Part shown: positions 40,988 through 51,149 of the stretch, one piece after another | How the letters are laid out: each line of letters begins with the position of its first letter | Numbering within the stretch: the first letter of the stretch is position 1 | Assembly: GCA_008508345.1 (NCBI GenBank) | Contig: QNGE01000101.1 | Span: 327,735 to 391,734, forward strand | Direction of reading: 5' to 3' | Length of the DNA stretch: 64,000 nucleotides | Origin: Paragonimus westermani | Taxonomy: Eukaryota > Platyhelminthes > Trematoda > Plagiorchiida > Troglotrematidae | Position numbers and translations under genes: made by a program | The notes under the pieces: model-generated | What the model was told of the DNA's origin: nothing | Databases searched by the model: none | What the model saw: the letters and a program-made list of their open reading frames with translations, nothing else

Positions 40988-41769
40988 CTGTACTTCAACC
41001 GCAAGGTAACGTTTACCATACATGACGCTTCCACAAGAACCGATGCTACTTTCCGTGCCTCACGTCCATTAATGAGTAATTCGAACCAGATGTCACACGT
41101 TCTACGACGAACGGTCCTTTCCATTGTCTCTGCAATTGTGTGAATACACCCGGGCACACCGTTTCCTTGTGTAACCATACTTTAACCTCAGGCTTGATGG
41201 AGACCTCTTCTGCCGGTGTGCACTCTGCAAATGCGTTCTCCCCATTTTTGTGTTGACCGCCCAGTATCAATCAACTTGCGAACACATACCTCCACCGCGG
41301 GCTGCATTTAGCCAGCCGGGGAAAGGCACATACTGGAGAGTAGTCGATTTTCCCGGCCAGTCCACAAGAAGTGAGGTGTTTGTTTAGTAGACGCATGAAC
41401 ACAGTTGCGATAGACTAGTACGCTCTTTGGGATTGTCAGATCCCACTCGAGCAGATTGCTTTTAGCAAGTGCAAAAGTGAGCGATTAGTTTACTCAGCCT
41501 GTCCGTTGCTCTGGGGGCAGTAGGCGGCCGCTCGTGTTTTGTCGATTCCCAGGACCTCTTCAAAATTGGGTAGGTGGTCATCGGCTGGAGAGATTTTCTG
41601 ATTGGTCGAAAATATTAGTGGCGCCTGCTCGAAAGCCGAATGAAGGTGACGCTTCGTGGCGGATGGAACAACATTTAATTTTCCTTGATCCCTCAGTTTA
41701 CACGCACTGAAAGTGGGCAAAACACTCGCAAAGTCGTCCTCCACGAGTGCTACCAGTGTTCGCATGGCG
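40985..41769 (-). mobile_element. Gypsy-type integrase fragment
   Basis: The minus strand reads GIDKTRAAAYCPQSNGQAE (about 41550-41494, integrase core end, third acid Glu present). Further 3' is KVWLHKETVCPGVFTQLQRQ then WKGPFVVERVTSGSNYSLMD (about 41180-41060), the chromodomain-like 'GPF' module of gypsy integrases. Internal stops mark it as dead. The N-terminal part of the frame (41570-41765) is not integrase-like; 41569-41640 resembles 48329-48400. Confidence 0.75.
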
Positions 41770-41815
41770 CTCTCCCGTCCTAGTAGAACACTAGTGTGCT
41801 ACTAGGAGGCGAGAG
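41770..41815. repeat. Palindrome at the 5' edge of the CsRn1-type element
   Basis: Arms 41770-41791 and 41794-41815 are reverse complements at 19 of 22 positions, with a 2-nt centre (TA). The core CTAGTAGAACACTAGTG is almost self-complementary. The right arm lies where the 5' LTR should begin. Confidence 0.9.
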
Positions 41816-42020
41816 CTCCACGTATTCCAACTATTGCACTTGCACCTTCCGGACGCTAACTACTGGTCTGTCGCGCTTTGTTTCTGTTGTGTTTTGCTTA
41901 CAGCTCGCTTTCGCGGTCTCTTTCCAATAAACGTCGTTGTCCTACAATCATTTTTTTTCGTGATTTAATTATTGTGGAGAATAGGTACGATTCTAGACAG
42001 AAACGTACCAGTCCTCTACA
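41794..42020 (+). repeat. 5' LTR of the CsRn1-type element (internally deleted)
   Basis: 41818-41835 and 41836-42020 match the 3' LTR at 46692-46709 and 46800-46984, with 90 nt missing between the blocks. The 185-nt second block differs at one base only (T41986 versus C46950). It contains AATAAA at 41926 and ends GTCCTCTACA. The first 24 nt do not match the 3' LTR start. ACACTA occurs at 41788-41793 and again right after the 3' LTR (46985-46990), a possible target-site duplication. Confidence 0.85.
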
Positions 42021-42023
42021 ATG

Positions 42024-42036
42024 TGGTGAGCCCGAT
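42024..42036 (+). other. Primer binding site, tRNA-Trp-like
   Basis: TGGTGAGCCCGAT starts 3 nt after the 5' LTR. It matches the complement of the 3' end of tRNA-Trp (TGGTGACCCCGA) at 11 of 12 positions. Use of tRNA-Trp is characteristic of CsRn1-type elements. Confidence 0.75.
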
Positions 42037-42154
42037 TATTAATCCTTTTTTTCAGAAAATTTTTTCCCGGTTCACTGCAGTAAATTATTTCAACCCGAAA
42101 CCTCTTATTTCCGGTAAACCGTTTCGAATTTTGGGAGTTCACTTAAGTTTATCC

Positions 42155-42178
42155 GTTCATATATATATATATATATAC
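42155..42178. repeat. (AT)n microsatellite
   Basis: About 20 nt of alternating AT within the CsRn1 leader, with a shorter (TA)n at about 42205. Confidence 0.9.
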
Positions 42179-42236
42179 GTAAATTTTCGTTGGTCATTTT
42201 TCTGTATATATATATTGAGTTTGGCCTTATTTTGCA

Positions 42237-43063
42237 ATGAACTCAGAACAGAGGCCGACAGTCGGAGCAGTCACAATTACTGTTCCACAGTTCCCAGATA
42301 TGGGACGCGCTTTGTGGTTTATGTACTTAGAGGCGGAGTTCTACAATCAGCGCGTTACGACAAATCAGGCTGAATTTAGCCAACTATTGGCCATGCTCCC
42401 CAAGGATGTCACAATGCAAGTGCGTGACCTCCTGCTGAATTTACCCGCCAAACATAGATATGAAGCCCTTAAGCAAGCCGTTATCAAACGGGTCACACCG
42501 TCTGATAGATCTCGGCTAAAACAGCTCTTCAGGGATTTGCAACTTGGAGATAAGCGAACGGTCGACCGTCTGCTTCGAATGCAGCAGTCGCTGGGCCCCT
42601 CATCCATGGATGAAACACTCCTCAATGAGTTGTGGATGCAACGCCTCCCGGTTAACACGCAAGCTATCCTCACAGCAGCCAAGTCCTCGACCTTGTCGGA
42701 CGCAGCACGACTCGCTGATGAGATTCAAGATCGTTTTTGCACCGCCTCCCCTGTCTCCATTAAAGCGGTGATGGATCGTACGGAAAAGGGTCCAGAGACC
42801 TGAAGCTTGCCAGCTCCACAGCCTTCACCTCGTCCGCCGCCCGATGATTGGCGCACGGTTTGGGCGGAGATAGCAGCTCTTCGGCGAGATTTCGCCCGCT
42901 TTAGACACGATCTCCTTCACGTCGACGTCGGAGTAAGTCTCCGCGTAAATCTCAGGCATCTGGCGAATCGTGCTGGTACCACAACAAGTTCGGCAACCGG
43001 GTGAAACATTGTGTCGCCCCTTGTAAATACTTCAACCAGGGAAACTCCCAAGCCGGGCCGTAA
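42237..43063 (+). pseudogene. gag: gag of the CsRn1-type element, broken
   Basis: The open frame 42237-42803 starts MNSEQRPTVGAVTITVPQFP. It has a helical capsid-like part (FWMYLEAEF-type start, LLAMLPKDVTMQVRDLLLNL, RVTPSDRSRLKQLFRDLQLG). A TGA at 42801 interrupts it; the same frame continues with DDWRTVWAEIAALRRDFARF. A frame change near 42915 leads to RRRSKSPRKSQASGESCWYH and then NKFGNRVKHCVAPCK, the CHCC zinc motif of this clade. Gag ends at TAA 43061-43063, which overlaps the pol ATG. Confidence 0.85.
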
Positions 43064-46000
43064 TGGCGACAAACGCGGCGGGCACCCTCCCCAATAGTCG
43101 CCTCTTTCACATTAAAGATTCAAGCACGGGAATCACGTTCCTGGTCGATACTGGGGCGTAAGTTAGCGTGCTTCCTCCAAGATCCGGCGAGGCAACCCTC
43201 TCTTCCCTACCCATGCTTCGTGCTGCTAACGGCACACCCATTCCCACCTATGGTCAACGCTCACTCACGCTTGGCCTACGTCTCCAGCGAACATTTCGCT
43301 GGGTTTTCACAGTTGCAGCCATACCTTTCGCTATTTTGGGAACTGATTTTCTTCAGCATTTCGACCTCGTGGTCGATACGCGCAGACCGAAACTGATCGA
43401 TTCCCCGTACAAACATTAGCATCAGCGGCACCCAAGCATACTCAGAGGCCATCAGTCCTCTTATTCTTCAGCCTGAAATCTCTCAGCCTTACGCATGTTT
43501 ATTTTTAGATTTTCCGCAGCTCGTTCGATCTGCAAACGAACCTCTTCCAGTCACCTCAACTTGCACTCACCACACTAGAACTAAAGGCTCACCAGTCTAC
43601 TGTAGACGAAGACGTCTGGCTCCGGACAAACTTAAAATAGCTAGGGTGGAGTTTGAACACATGCTCGAACTAGGGATAACCCGTCCTTCTAGAAGTCCAT
43701 GGGCCTCCCCACTCCAAATGTTTTCCAAGAATTCAGATGATTGACACCATTGTGGCGATTATCGTGGCCTCAACAAGGTCTCAATCCCTGATAGGTATCC
43801 TATCCCTCACATCCAGGATTTGACGGCCTGTCTTTCTGGTAAAACTCTGCTCAGTAAGATCGATCTGGTCCGCGCTCACCACCAGATCCCAGTAGAGAGG
43901 GCAGATATCCCCAAAACGGCTGTCATCACGCCTTTTGGCCTGTTCGAATTTCTTCTAATGCCATTTGGCCTTACAAACGCTGCACAAACCTCCCAGCGTT
44001 TTATCCACGAAGTATGCAGAGGCCTGGATTTCGTCTACCCCTACTTAGACGGCATATTGGTGGCCAGTTCTTCTGAGGAAGAACATGTGCAACATTGTTT
44101 GCCAGGTTAGCCCAACAAGGGGTAACCGTCAATCCAGCTAAGTGCGAACTTGGAGAGGATAGCATAGGATTTTTAGGCCACATTATTTCACCTTCTGGCA
44201 TCCAAGTTCTACCAGCAAAGGTAGGTGCTGTCAATGATTTTCCTGAGCCTACATCTTTTAGACAGCTTCGTCGTTTTACCGGTTTAGTTAATTACTACCG
44301 ACATTTTATCCCTCATTGTGCGCAAATTCTGCAACCCCTCACGGACTTACTCAGAGATGGTACACGTAAATTCAATTTTACGGACGCAGCACGCACGGCT
44401 TTTGTAGAGCTTAAAAAAGCTCTATCCAATGTTGCCCTTTCAGTCCACTCAAACCTCCAAGCCCCACTTTCCCTTTTTACTGATGCCTCAACTGTAGCTG
44501 TCGGTGCCGTATTGCAACAGTTTGTCGATGACAAGTGGCAACCCTTAGGTTTCTTCTCCAAACGCTGGTAACCAACCGAATCCCGATATAGCACGTTTGG
44601 AAGAGAATTACTTGCTATGTATCTGGGTATAGGCCATTTCCGACATGCCTTGGAAGATCGAATCTTCACTGTGTTCACTGATTACAAGCCCTTGCTGTAT
44701 GCACTGGGACCTTCATCAGACAGTTAGTCCCCCAGGGAGATCAAACACCTGGACTATGTTTCGCAGTTTAACTGCGACATACGGCATATTTCGGGTGCCC
44801 TCAACTCTGTCGCCGACGCTCTATCACGCGTCCACGCCACCCTAGTCACACCTGCTTCCGTTGACCTTAGCGACCCAGCTGCAGCCCAGGCGCGAGAGCC
44901 TGATTTTCAAGCTTCCTTGCAACGCTACTACGTAAAGCTGCGCACCACTCCGCGGCCTAATGCAGATGGGACCATTCTTTGCGATATGACTACAGGTTTT
45001 CTAAGACCTGTAGTGCCACTAGCATACAGGCGTGCTATCTTCAACCAGCTCCATAATCTCTCGCACCCTGGTATTCGAGCTACAGTAAAGCTAGTAACGG
45101 AACGATTTGTTTGGCCTAAAGTTAGCTCAGACGTTCGTAGTTGGGCACGCGCTTGCCTACAATGCCAACGTTCCAAGGTGCATAAGCACACAGGAAGCCC
45201 AAGTTCTTCACTCGGTCTCCCAGATGCCAGGTTTTTACACGTTCACTTAGATTTGGTTGGACCCTTGCCACCTTCACGTGGCTACGTCTACATCCCAACC
45301 TGTGTTGACCGATTTTCAAGATGGCTGGATGCCATCCCACTTAGGAATTGTTCCTCGGAGGCTGTCGTGAACATCTTCTTGGAACGTTTGGTGGCCAATT
45401 ACGGATGCCCTACAACCATTACGACGGACCGCGGTTCGCATTTCGAATGCTCAACATTCGAAGCTATGACAAACTCTCTTGGATACTGGCACATATGCAC
45501 CACTGCATACCATCCGTCCGGTTTAGTGGAACGTTTCCATAGGCAGCTTAAAACTTCACTTTGTGCCACCACTAGTCAGGTATGGAGCGAAGTACTCTCT
45601 TTAGTACTTTTAGGTATCAGAAACACACTGAAGGCCGGCCTCCAAAGCACACCAGCAGAACTTGTTTATGGCTGTGCGCTGCGTTTGCCTGGTGAATGTT
45701 TTTGATCTCCTCTTCCAACTTCTTCCCTTCCTTCGAACTTTGCTTCGACACTGTCGGAATACATGCGGCAAATGCAGCCCACACCCCTTCGTGAACAGAA
45801 CAGGCCAGTGCACATGCACAAGGATTTGGCCACTTGTTCACATGTACTCGTCCGTTGCGACGAAGTACGCAAGTCACTGCAGCCTCCTTACTCGGGCCCA
45901 TTCAAGGTGCTTCGGCGAACACCCAAGCACTTCACGGTCGATCGTAACGGTCGTTGCGACACCGTCTTCATCGATTGCCTCAAGGTCGCGTATGTAGATG
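43063..46000 (+). pseudogene. pol: pol of the CsRn1-type element, broken
   Basis: ATG at 43063. The protease has its DTGA box at 43147-43158, followed directly by a TAA. RT: IDLVRAHHQIPVERADIPKT (about 43860), FEFLLMPFGLTNAAQTSQRF, and the active site YLDG (44042-44053) in place of YxDD. RNase H: LFTDAS, GRELLAM, FTDYKPL and NSVADALSRV keep the four acids, with a TAA after FFSKRW. Integrase: the HHCC finger (HNLSHPGIRATVKLVTERFV, CLQCQRSKV), then LDLVGPLP, TTDRGSHF and VERFHR. Two residues seem lost before LVERF. A GPF module (LQPPYSGPFKVL) follows near 45880. Frames change at least three times. Confidence 0.9.
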
Positions 46001-46670
46001 ACGATATCACCCGAGTCCGTTCGCAGCCAGCCGCGGCAGCGCCCGCCCCCCCCCAGAGCCCTCTTCACCAGTTGCCTCCACGCCACCTGCTCCACGTCAA
46101 ACGAAATCAGGACGTCACGTCCACTTCCCAGCACGTTCTGTAGACGTTGTTTATTATACGTAGTTTCCCCCCCAGTAACCTTCTCATTTTGAAGATGAAA
46201 AAACAAAAATATCGCAAAACACAAAAACGACAAAAAATTGCAAAGCAATACTTGACGTGCGACAAACACTGGAAGGTTACATGGTGAGCCTGTATATAAT
46301 TTTTGCTCGCCAGATACTTATTTTCTTTCTATATTACAGGTGACGCGCAGAGCACGGTGGGGGGAGAGCACACTCCCGTCTGTCGTTGCAGCAGTGGGGA
46401 AAGCCTACCTCCCATCTTTTTCTCCTCGAGTTTTGGTGGGTTGGGTAGCCCGCTCCGACAGCACCACCTTAATGACGCATGGAAAATTCCGGATATTGCA
46501 AGCAGACCGACCCCCCTTCACCGTTACCAACCTTCTTCAACGTGACATACGTAGATGTTCTTGACCACGCTGGTCCCCCGCTCAACCTGAAGTAACTTCG
46601 ATGCCACTGGCTCCATTTTCTTTTGCTTTTGTTGAAAGCCTTCAAGCGTGAAGCCTTCTAGAAGGGACTC

Positions 46671-46984
46671 TGTAGAGACCTTCTTGGTTTGCCACGTATT
46701 CCAACTATTTTGCTAGGTATTTTGACCGTTGACACTATTGACATTGTTTGGTTGCATGTTTGGATTTTCTCGTTGGTTCGACCGCCCAAGGACACAATTG
46801 CACTTGCACCTTCCGGACGCTAACTACTGGTCTGTCGCGCTTTGTTTCTGTTGTGTTTTGCTTACAGCTCGCTTTCGCGGTCTCTTTCCAATAAACGTCG
46901 TTGTCCTACAATCATTTTTTTTCGTGATTTAATTATTGTGGAGAATAGGCACGATTCTAGACAGAAACGTACCAGTCCTCTACA
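46671..46984 (+). repeat. 3' LTR of the CsRn1-type element (full length, 314 bp)
   Basis: Starts TGTAGAGACC and ends GTCCTCTACA, an imperfect inverted terminal pair. AATAAA lies at 46890. It is flanked by ACACTA on the right. It contains the 90 nt (46710-46799) missing from the 5' copy. A short purine run (AGAAGGGA, about 46660) precedes it. Confidence 0.88.
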
Positions 46985-49900
46985 ACACTAATACGTTCGA
47001 CCGTCTTCTGATTGTCTCACGTAAGACTCAACAATTTCACTGAAGAAACGCCGTTCGCAACTCCAAGAACCAGGACATTACGAAGAGCTCGCACTGTATA
47101 TTTAAGGCCCAACTGCCGCTGGCTAATTTTTGTTTCGTCACACCACATGACCATTAGCTGGTGAGCGCGCGTTTGAAATGGCAGGCCATTTGCAAGTCAG
47201 GGTTCGGAGGCGTATTCTGTAGATGGCTCCGAACGGTGCGTTTCCGTTCCAGTAACCATTGTATATTCATACTACAGGATCTTACTAAAGTGGCATATTG
47301 TATTATTCCCAATACTAACTAAGATATTCTAATTTTAGTCGAATTTTGAGAACTTATATAGTTGGCCGAAATGTGTACAAATTCATTTTGCATTTTGATG
47401 GTTACCCAGTTATCATAGACTAGTATGCGTTCGAATTTTATTGACCTCCGTAATATTCTGGTTGATTTCATTACAGCGGTATACTGCAGTAATTTCAACT
47501 ATGACGGAGATATTTCACTTTCTTTCAGAATCGGACTCTCGAGCGTCTATCAGATGTGAAAAGTTGCATACAGATCGTGGTGAACAGTGGTCACACAGGA
47601 AATTGGAGACGAAAATTCACCTGATGAATAAATATTCTTGCAGTCTTTATTAAACTTTTACCGCCTTCAATGGTTTTGTTTCTAAAATGTGGGCGAATTA
47701 TCGATTACGCTGCACGAAGGAGTGCTTCCGTTATGATAAATCTTGAGAACGAGACGGAATCGTTGATGAGGTCAATTAAGAGCGAAGCCGACAAGTGTTC
47801 GTAACTAACTAGGGATTACGAAAATTTTTTCCTTTGACCGTCTTTTGAGTGACGTACAGATGTTAAGTTAAGACTCTAAAATGACACTTAAAAGACGGTA
47901 ATGCTATATGGGCAACCGAAATGGAGTGGTTACAGGACACTGCCCCAGGAATCCTTCATTTACAGTTTGAGACATTGTGTTCTCATCACACTATTTTGCT
48001 CAAAATTAATTAGTTACTACAGTAACTGTTGTGTTCCACTGAAATAACTTCATATTTTCCCGATCGCCATTTGAGATCTGGTTCGAAAATTTGAAGATTA
48101 ATCTTTCTAGAAGGTGCCCACGAAATGTTTCAACAAGGTCAATGAGGCTCGATATATATTTCTTTGACCATGATTATGGCATTTTGGCTAACGGTTTGGC
48201 CTGTGTACTCATATGTTATGGTCAACCTCGTCAGTGGGCATCCACTTAATCGGACTGACAAATAAATAGTCTACTGCCGATAGCCCACTTCCTTTTTTAA
48301 AACCCTATCTACCACCGATTGTAAGACGAGGTAGGTGGTTATCGGCTGTAGACCTGGACATGATTGGTCGAAAATGTTGTAGGCGTTCATTTGAAATGTG
48401 GCTTTAGACTGTTATATAACAGTGATAGTTTCCCTAGAAATTTACGTATGCTTCATATAATTACCTAGCATGAGAGAACGGGGAATACGGCGTGTTTTTC
48501 AGCTTTTTGAGTGTAGAGCGGATGAAAGCTCCATGATGTATGTAGTGTGTGATCTATCGATAGTACGTGCGATTGGTTCGAATTCGTGATGTGAATTTTT
48601 TGCTTGCATATGGTTTCAATATGCGACTGATTTGGGAATTGGCCGGTGTGTTGGATAAACGTTGGTTTTCCTCAATAATGAATGTGTGGTGCTTGAATTT
48701 TGTGCTTGGAAGTCCTGTTTCACTGGTCTGGGTTTGCGTTATTTTGCCTTGCGGAGCTGTTTGTGAATGGCACATGGTCAAGCGGTGCCAATGGATGTTC
48801 TGTTTTTGGTGAGTGTTTTCTGTAGTGGCTGTTGGCGTATTGGAGGTGTCTTCTGGAAGTTCGCAGTGCATACTCTGAAGGTTAGTCACGAAGGGGTAAT
48901 TCTTAGATGAAGACCATTGGCTCAAGCGATGAAACAGAATGCAGCGAAATGATGCCTCTTATACTGATTCCCCTCCAGTTGGCAGTGTTCTAATCTTCGT
49001 GACTATGGTTGTGCTTCGTTGTGTGAGTAACTGGGAATTTCATTCAAATGCTCTCACTGTCGACATCCAGACAGTGATAATTGTGTGTATATATCTTCGT
49101 CCCGTTAGTGCCCTGTGCATGGAAAGCTACATACGATTACTGTTAATCACTGTCGAGTACCATACAAAATTCTCACTTATTGGACCAACTCTGTTACACG
49201 GTACCGGATTTTTCCACTTTTACCGTGTCCGCTTTTTCGAATTGCCCGCAACTAACCGCTCCGTATGATGTATTGCAAGTCTTCATCGGCAATGACCCGT
49301 GTCGGATCTGGCGGCGCTGGGAGTCAGCGGACATTATAGGCAGTGGGAGTTTGCAGTCGGTCTGAGTGTAAATTAACCACACGAAACGTCGTGCAGTGCT
49401 AAGAGTTTCGGACGTGGCATCTTTTTAAGTCCGCCGGCCTCAACGAACACCAGTACTAACAAATAGTCTCTTCAGCTGCTGGTGTTACCTGGAAGAGTGG
49501 CTGCCAAGGCATTGATCTGTCGCTGACTGATTGCACGAGCACCACGACAGATGGTTATGTCGTGTCCGCAGCCCAAAAGGAAGGTCTTCAGAACAACCGG
49601 GAAGAATAGACAGCTTCCAACTCCACCACCTTCCTCTATTTTCAGCGCTGTTTCCTCGGCCCTTTCTGTTATGTCGCGAAATCCAACGAGGAAGTAGGTG
49701 TTGAGTGCATGTATAGGAACCTTTCGAGTCTGTTCAATAAACTACTGGTAAATGGACAGCTACTTCATAACACCCAACCAATCACGTTCGCTTTCAATGG
49801 GTCCGGCTTTTTCGTTAAAGTGCGTCTCGTGGAGCAGTTATTGACCACAGCATGTGACCACGGTTGGAGAGGACACAACATGAAGCAGTTCAAGCTTCCT

Positions 49901-51149
49901 GTGTTGTTTGAATGTCGTTTATGTGCGGAAGTCATCAAGTAAGTAGTCTCACTCTGTTCTGGGTATCGGAGATCATACGGATGATGGGTTTCTATCGGGC
50001 ATGTTGCAACAGACTCACAGGAAGCCATGCATGGAGAACAGGCAAACATGACAACACGTATGTAGCTGGGAAACTTAGGTAAGCTGTACGAGCGGATTTC
50101 TCTATAGGGCTTTCCGGATTTTCCTAAAGGACGTATCGATAGGTGGTTAACGTGAAATCACGGTGATACAACGATAACGAGTGATACCTGGGCCTTCCGT
50201 CCTATGGTACGCCATGGGCGTATGGCGGCAGGTTCACTGTCACAGTTGCTTACAGGTTATTGACGAGAAATGTACGTCCACTCTGAAATACACTCGTAAG
50301 GAATTGCACACATTGGACGTCAAGGATACTTCCATAACATAAGTATCATCGCATGGTAGTCATGAATCTCGAGTTACTGCAATCGTTCCTATTCCACCAA
50401 GTGCATCCACGCATATTTCATTGTAAAAGGCGGAGACCCGTAATTTTCTGGAAAATATGTTCCTTATTTTTTCACCATACAAAGATCATTCAGTTGCACA
50501 TCAGAGCTCCGTTAGCCAATTCCGGAGATAACTGCCACCGCTGCAGCGCTTTGAGGAAGGGTTGGATTTTGCAACAGCTCCGCCCACCCTGCAGCGTAAT
50601 AACGGAACCGATGAGTGCGGCAAAACAGGATGGGCCAAGAGAAACAGAATAAACACACGGGGTAGGCTAAAATGCATGAGATGAAGCGGCCAATGCAAGC
50701 AAGCCATGAGGATACAGATGACATGGTGAGTCTCCAAATGAAAGCAAGCAATGCAAACGGTGGAACTGAAAACTTGTAACTCAACAGCAGAAGCGATATA
50801 TGAAGACGTCAACGAAATTCTGGTGTCTGACACACCGTTGATGCCACCAACGGCAATATCTCTCACAATGGATTCAGTCGGCTAAGTCCCCACCCCCAAA
50901 TCCTCCCGGCCACATCCGAGTAGTGGTCGTCCAGTGGAGGAAGGTGCTTTCTATGGGGGCCACCCTTCCTCTATTGTGACATACTTGGACGATGAGTTGC
51001 TGCAAATGTGGCGTAACCAGACGCTCCTGGCGGATACGGTCGTCCGTCATTGCTGGCTGGTTTCCCAAGCCTACTGTAGGATACGTTTCCTGCATACATT
51101 GCTTCCGTTGTCTTGAGAAATGTACGTCGATGGCTGGTATACCTCAGGT
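46985..51149. other. Long region without a recognised gene
   Basis: T-rich, many short frames. 48329-48400 resembles 41569-41640 (shared TGATTGGTCGAAAAT). The frames 48554-48925 minus (123 aa), 48939-49268 plus (109 aa) and 50501-50866 minus (121 aa) have no domain that I can name. It is probably a mixture of old repeats. Confidence 0.5.

Larger units (their letters stand above)
42021..46670 (+). mobile_element. CsRn1-type Ty3/gypsy retrotransposon, internal region
   Basis: Order: primer site, gag (42237-43063), protease, RT, RNase H, integrase (to about 46000), then about 650 nt of non-coding sequence before the 3' LTR. The CHCC-type gag motif and tRNA-Trp primer place it in the CsRn1 clade, named from Clonorchis sinensis (established knowledge). 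All domains are recognisable, but stops and frameshifts interrupt gag and pol, so it cannot move on its own. The LTRs are nevertheless nearly identical. Confidence 0.92.

Noticed and set aside
46303..46564. Possible env-like ORF after the CsRn1 integrase
   Set aside because: Two short overlapping frames without signal peptide, transmembrane segment or motif; best read as non-coding element DNA.
48554..48925. 123-aa minus-strand frame rich in Thr, Ser and Gln
   Set aside because: No domain, no splice context and antisense T-rich DNA that favours open frames.
50501..50866. 121-aa minus-strand frame with hydrophobic stretches
   Set aside because: Looks membrane-like only by composition; no family match, and a second frame overlaps it.
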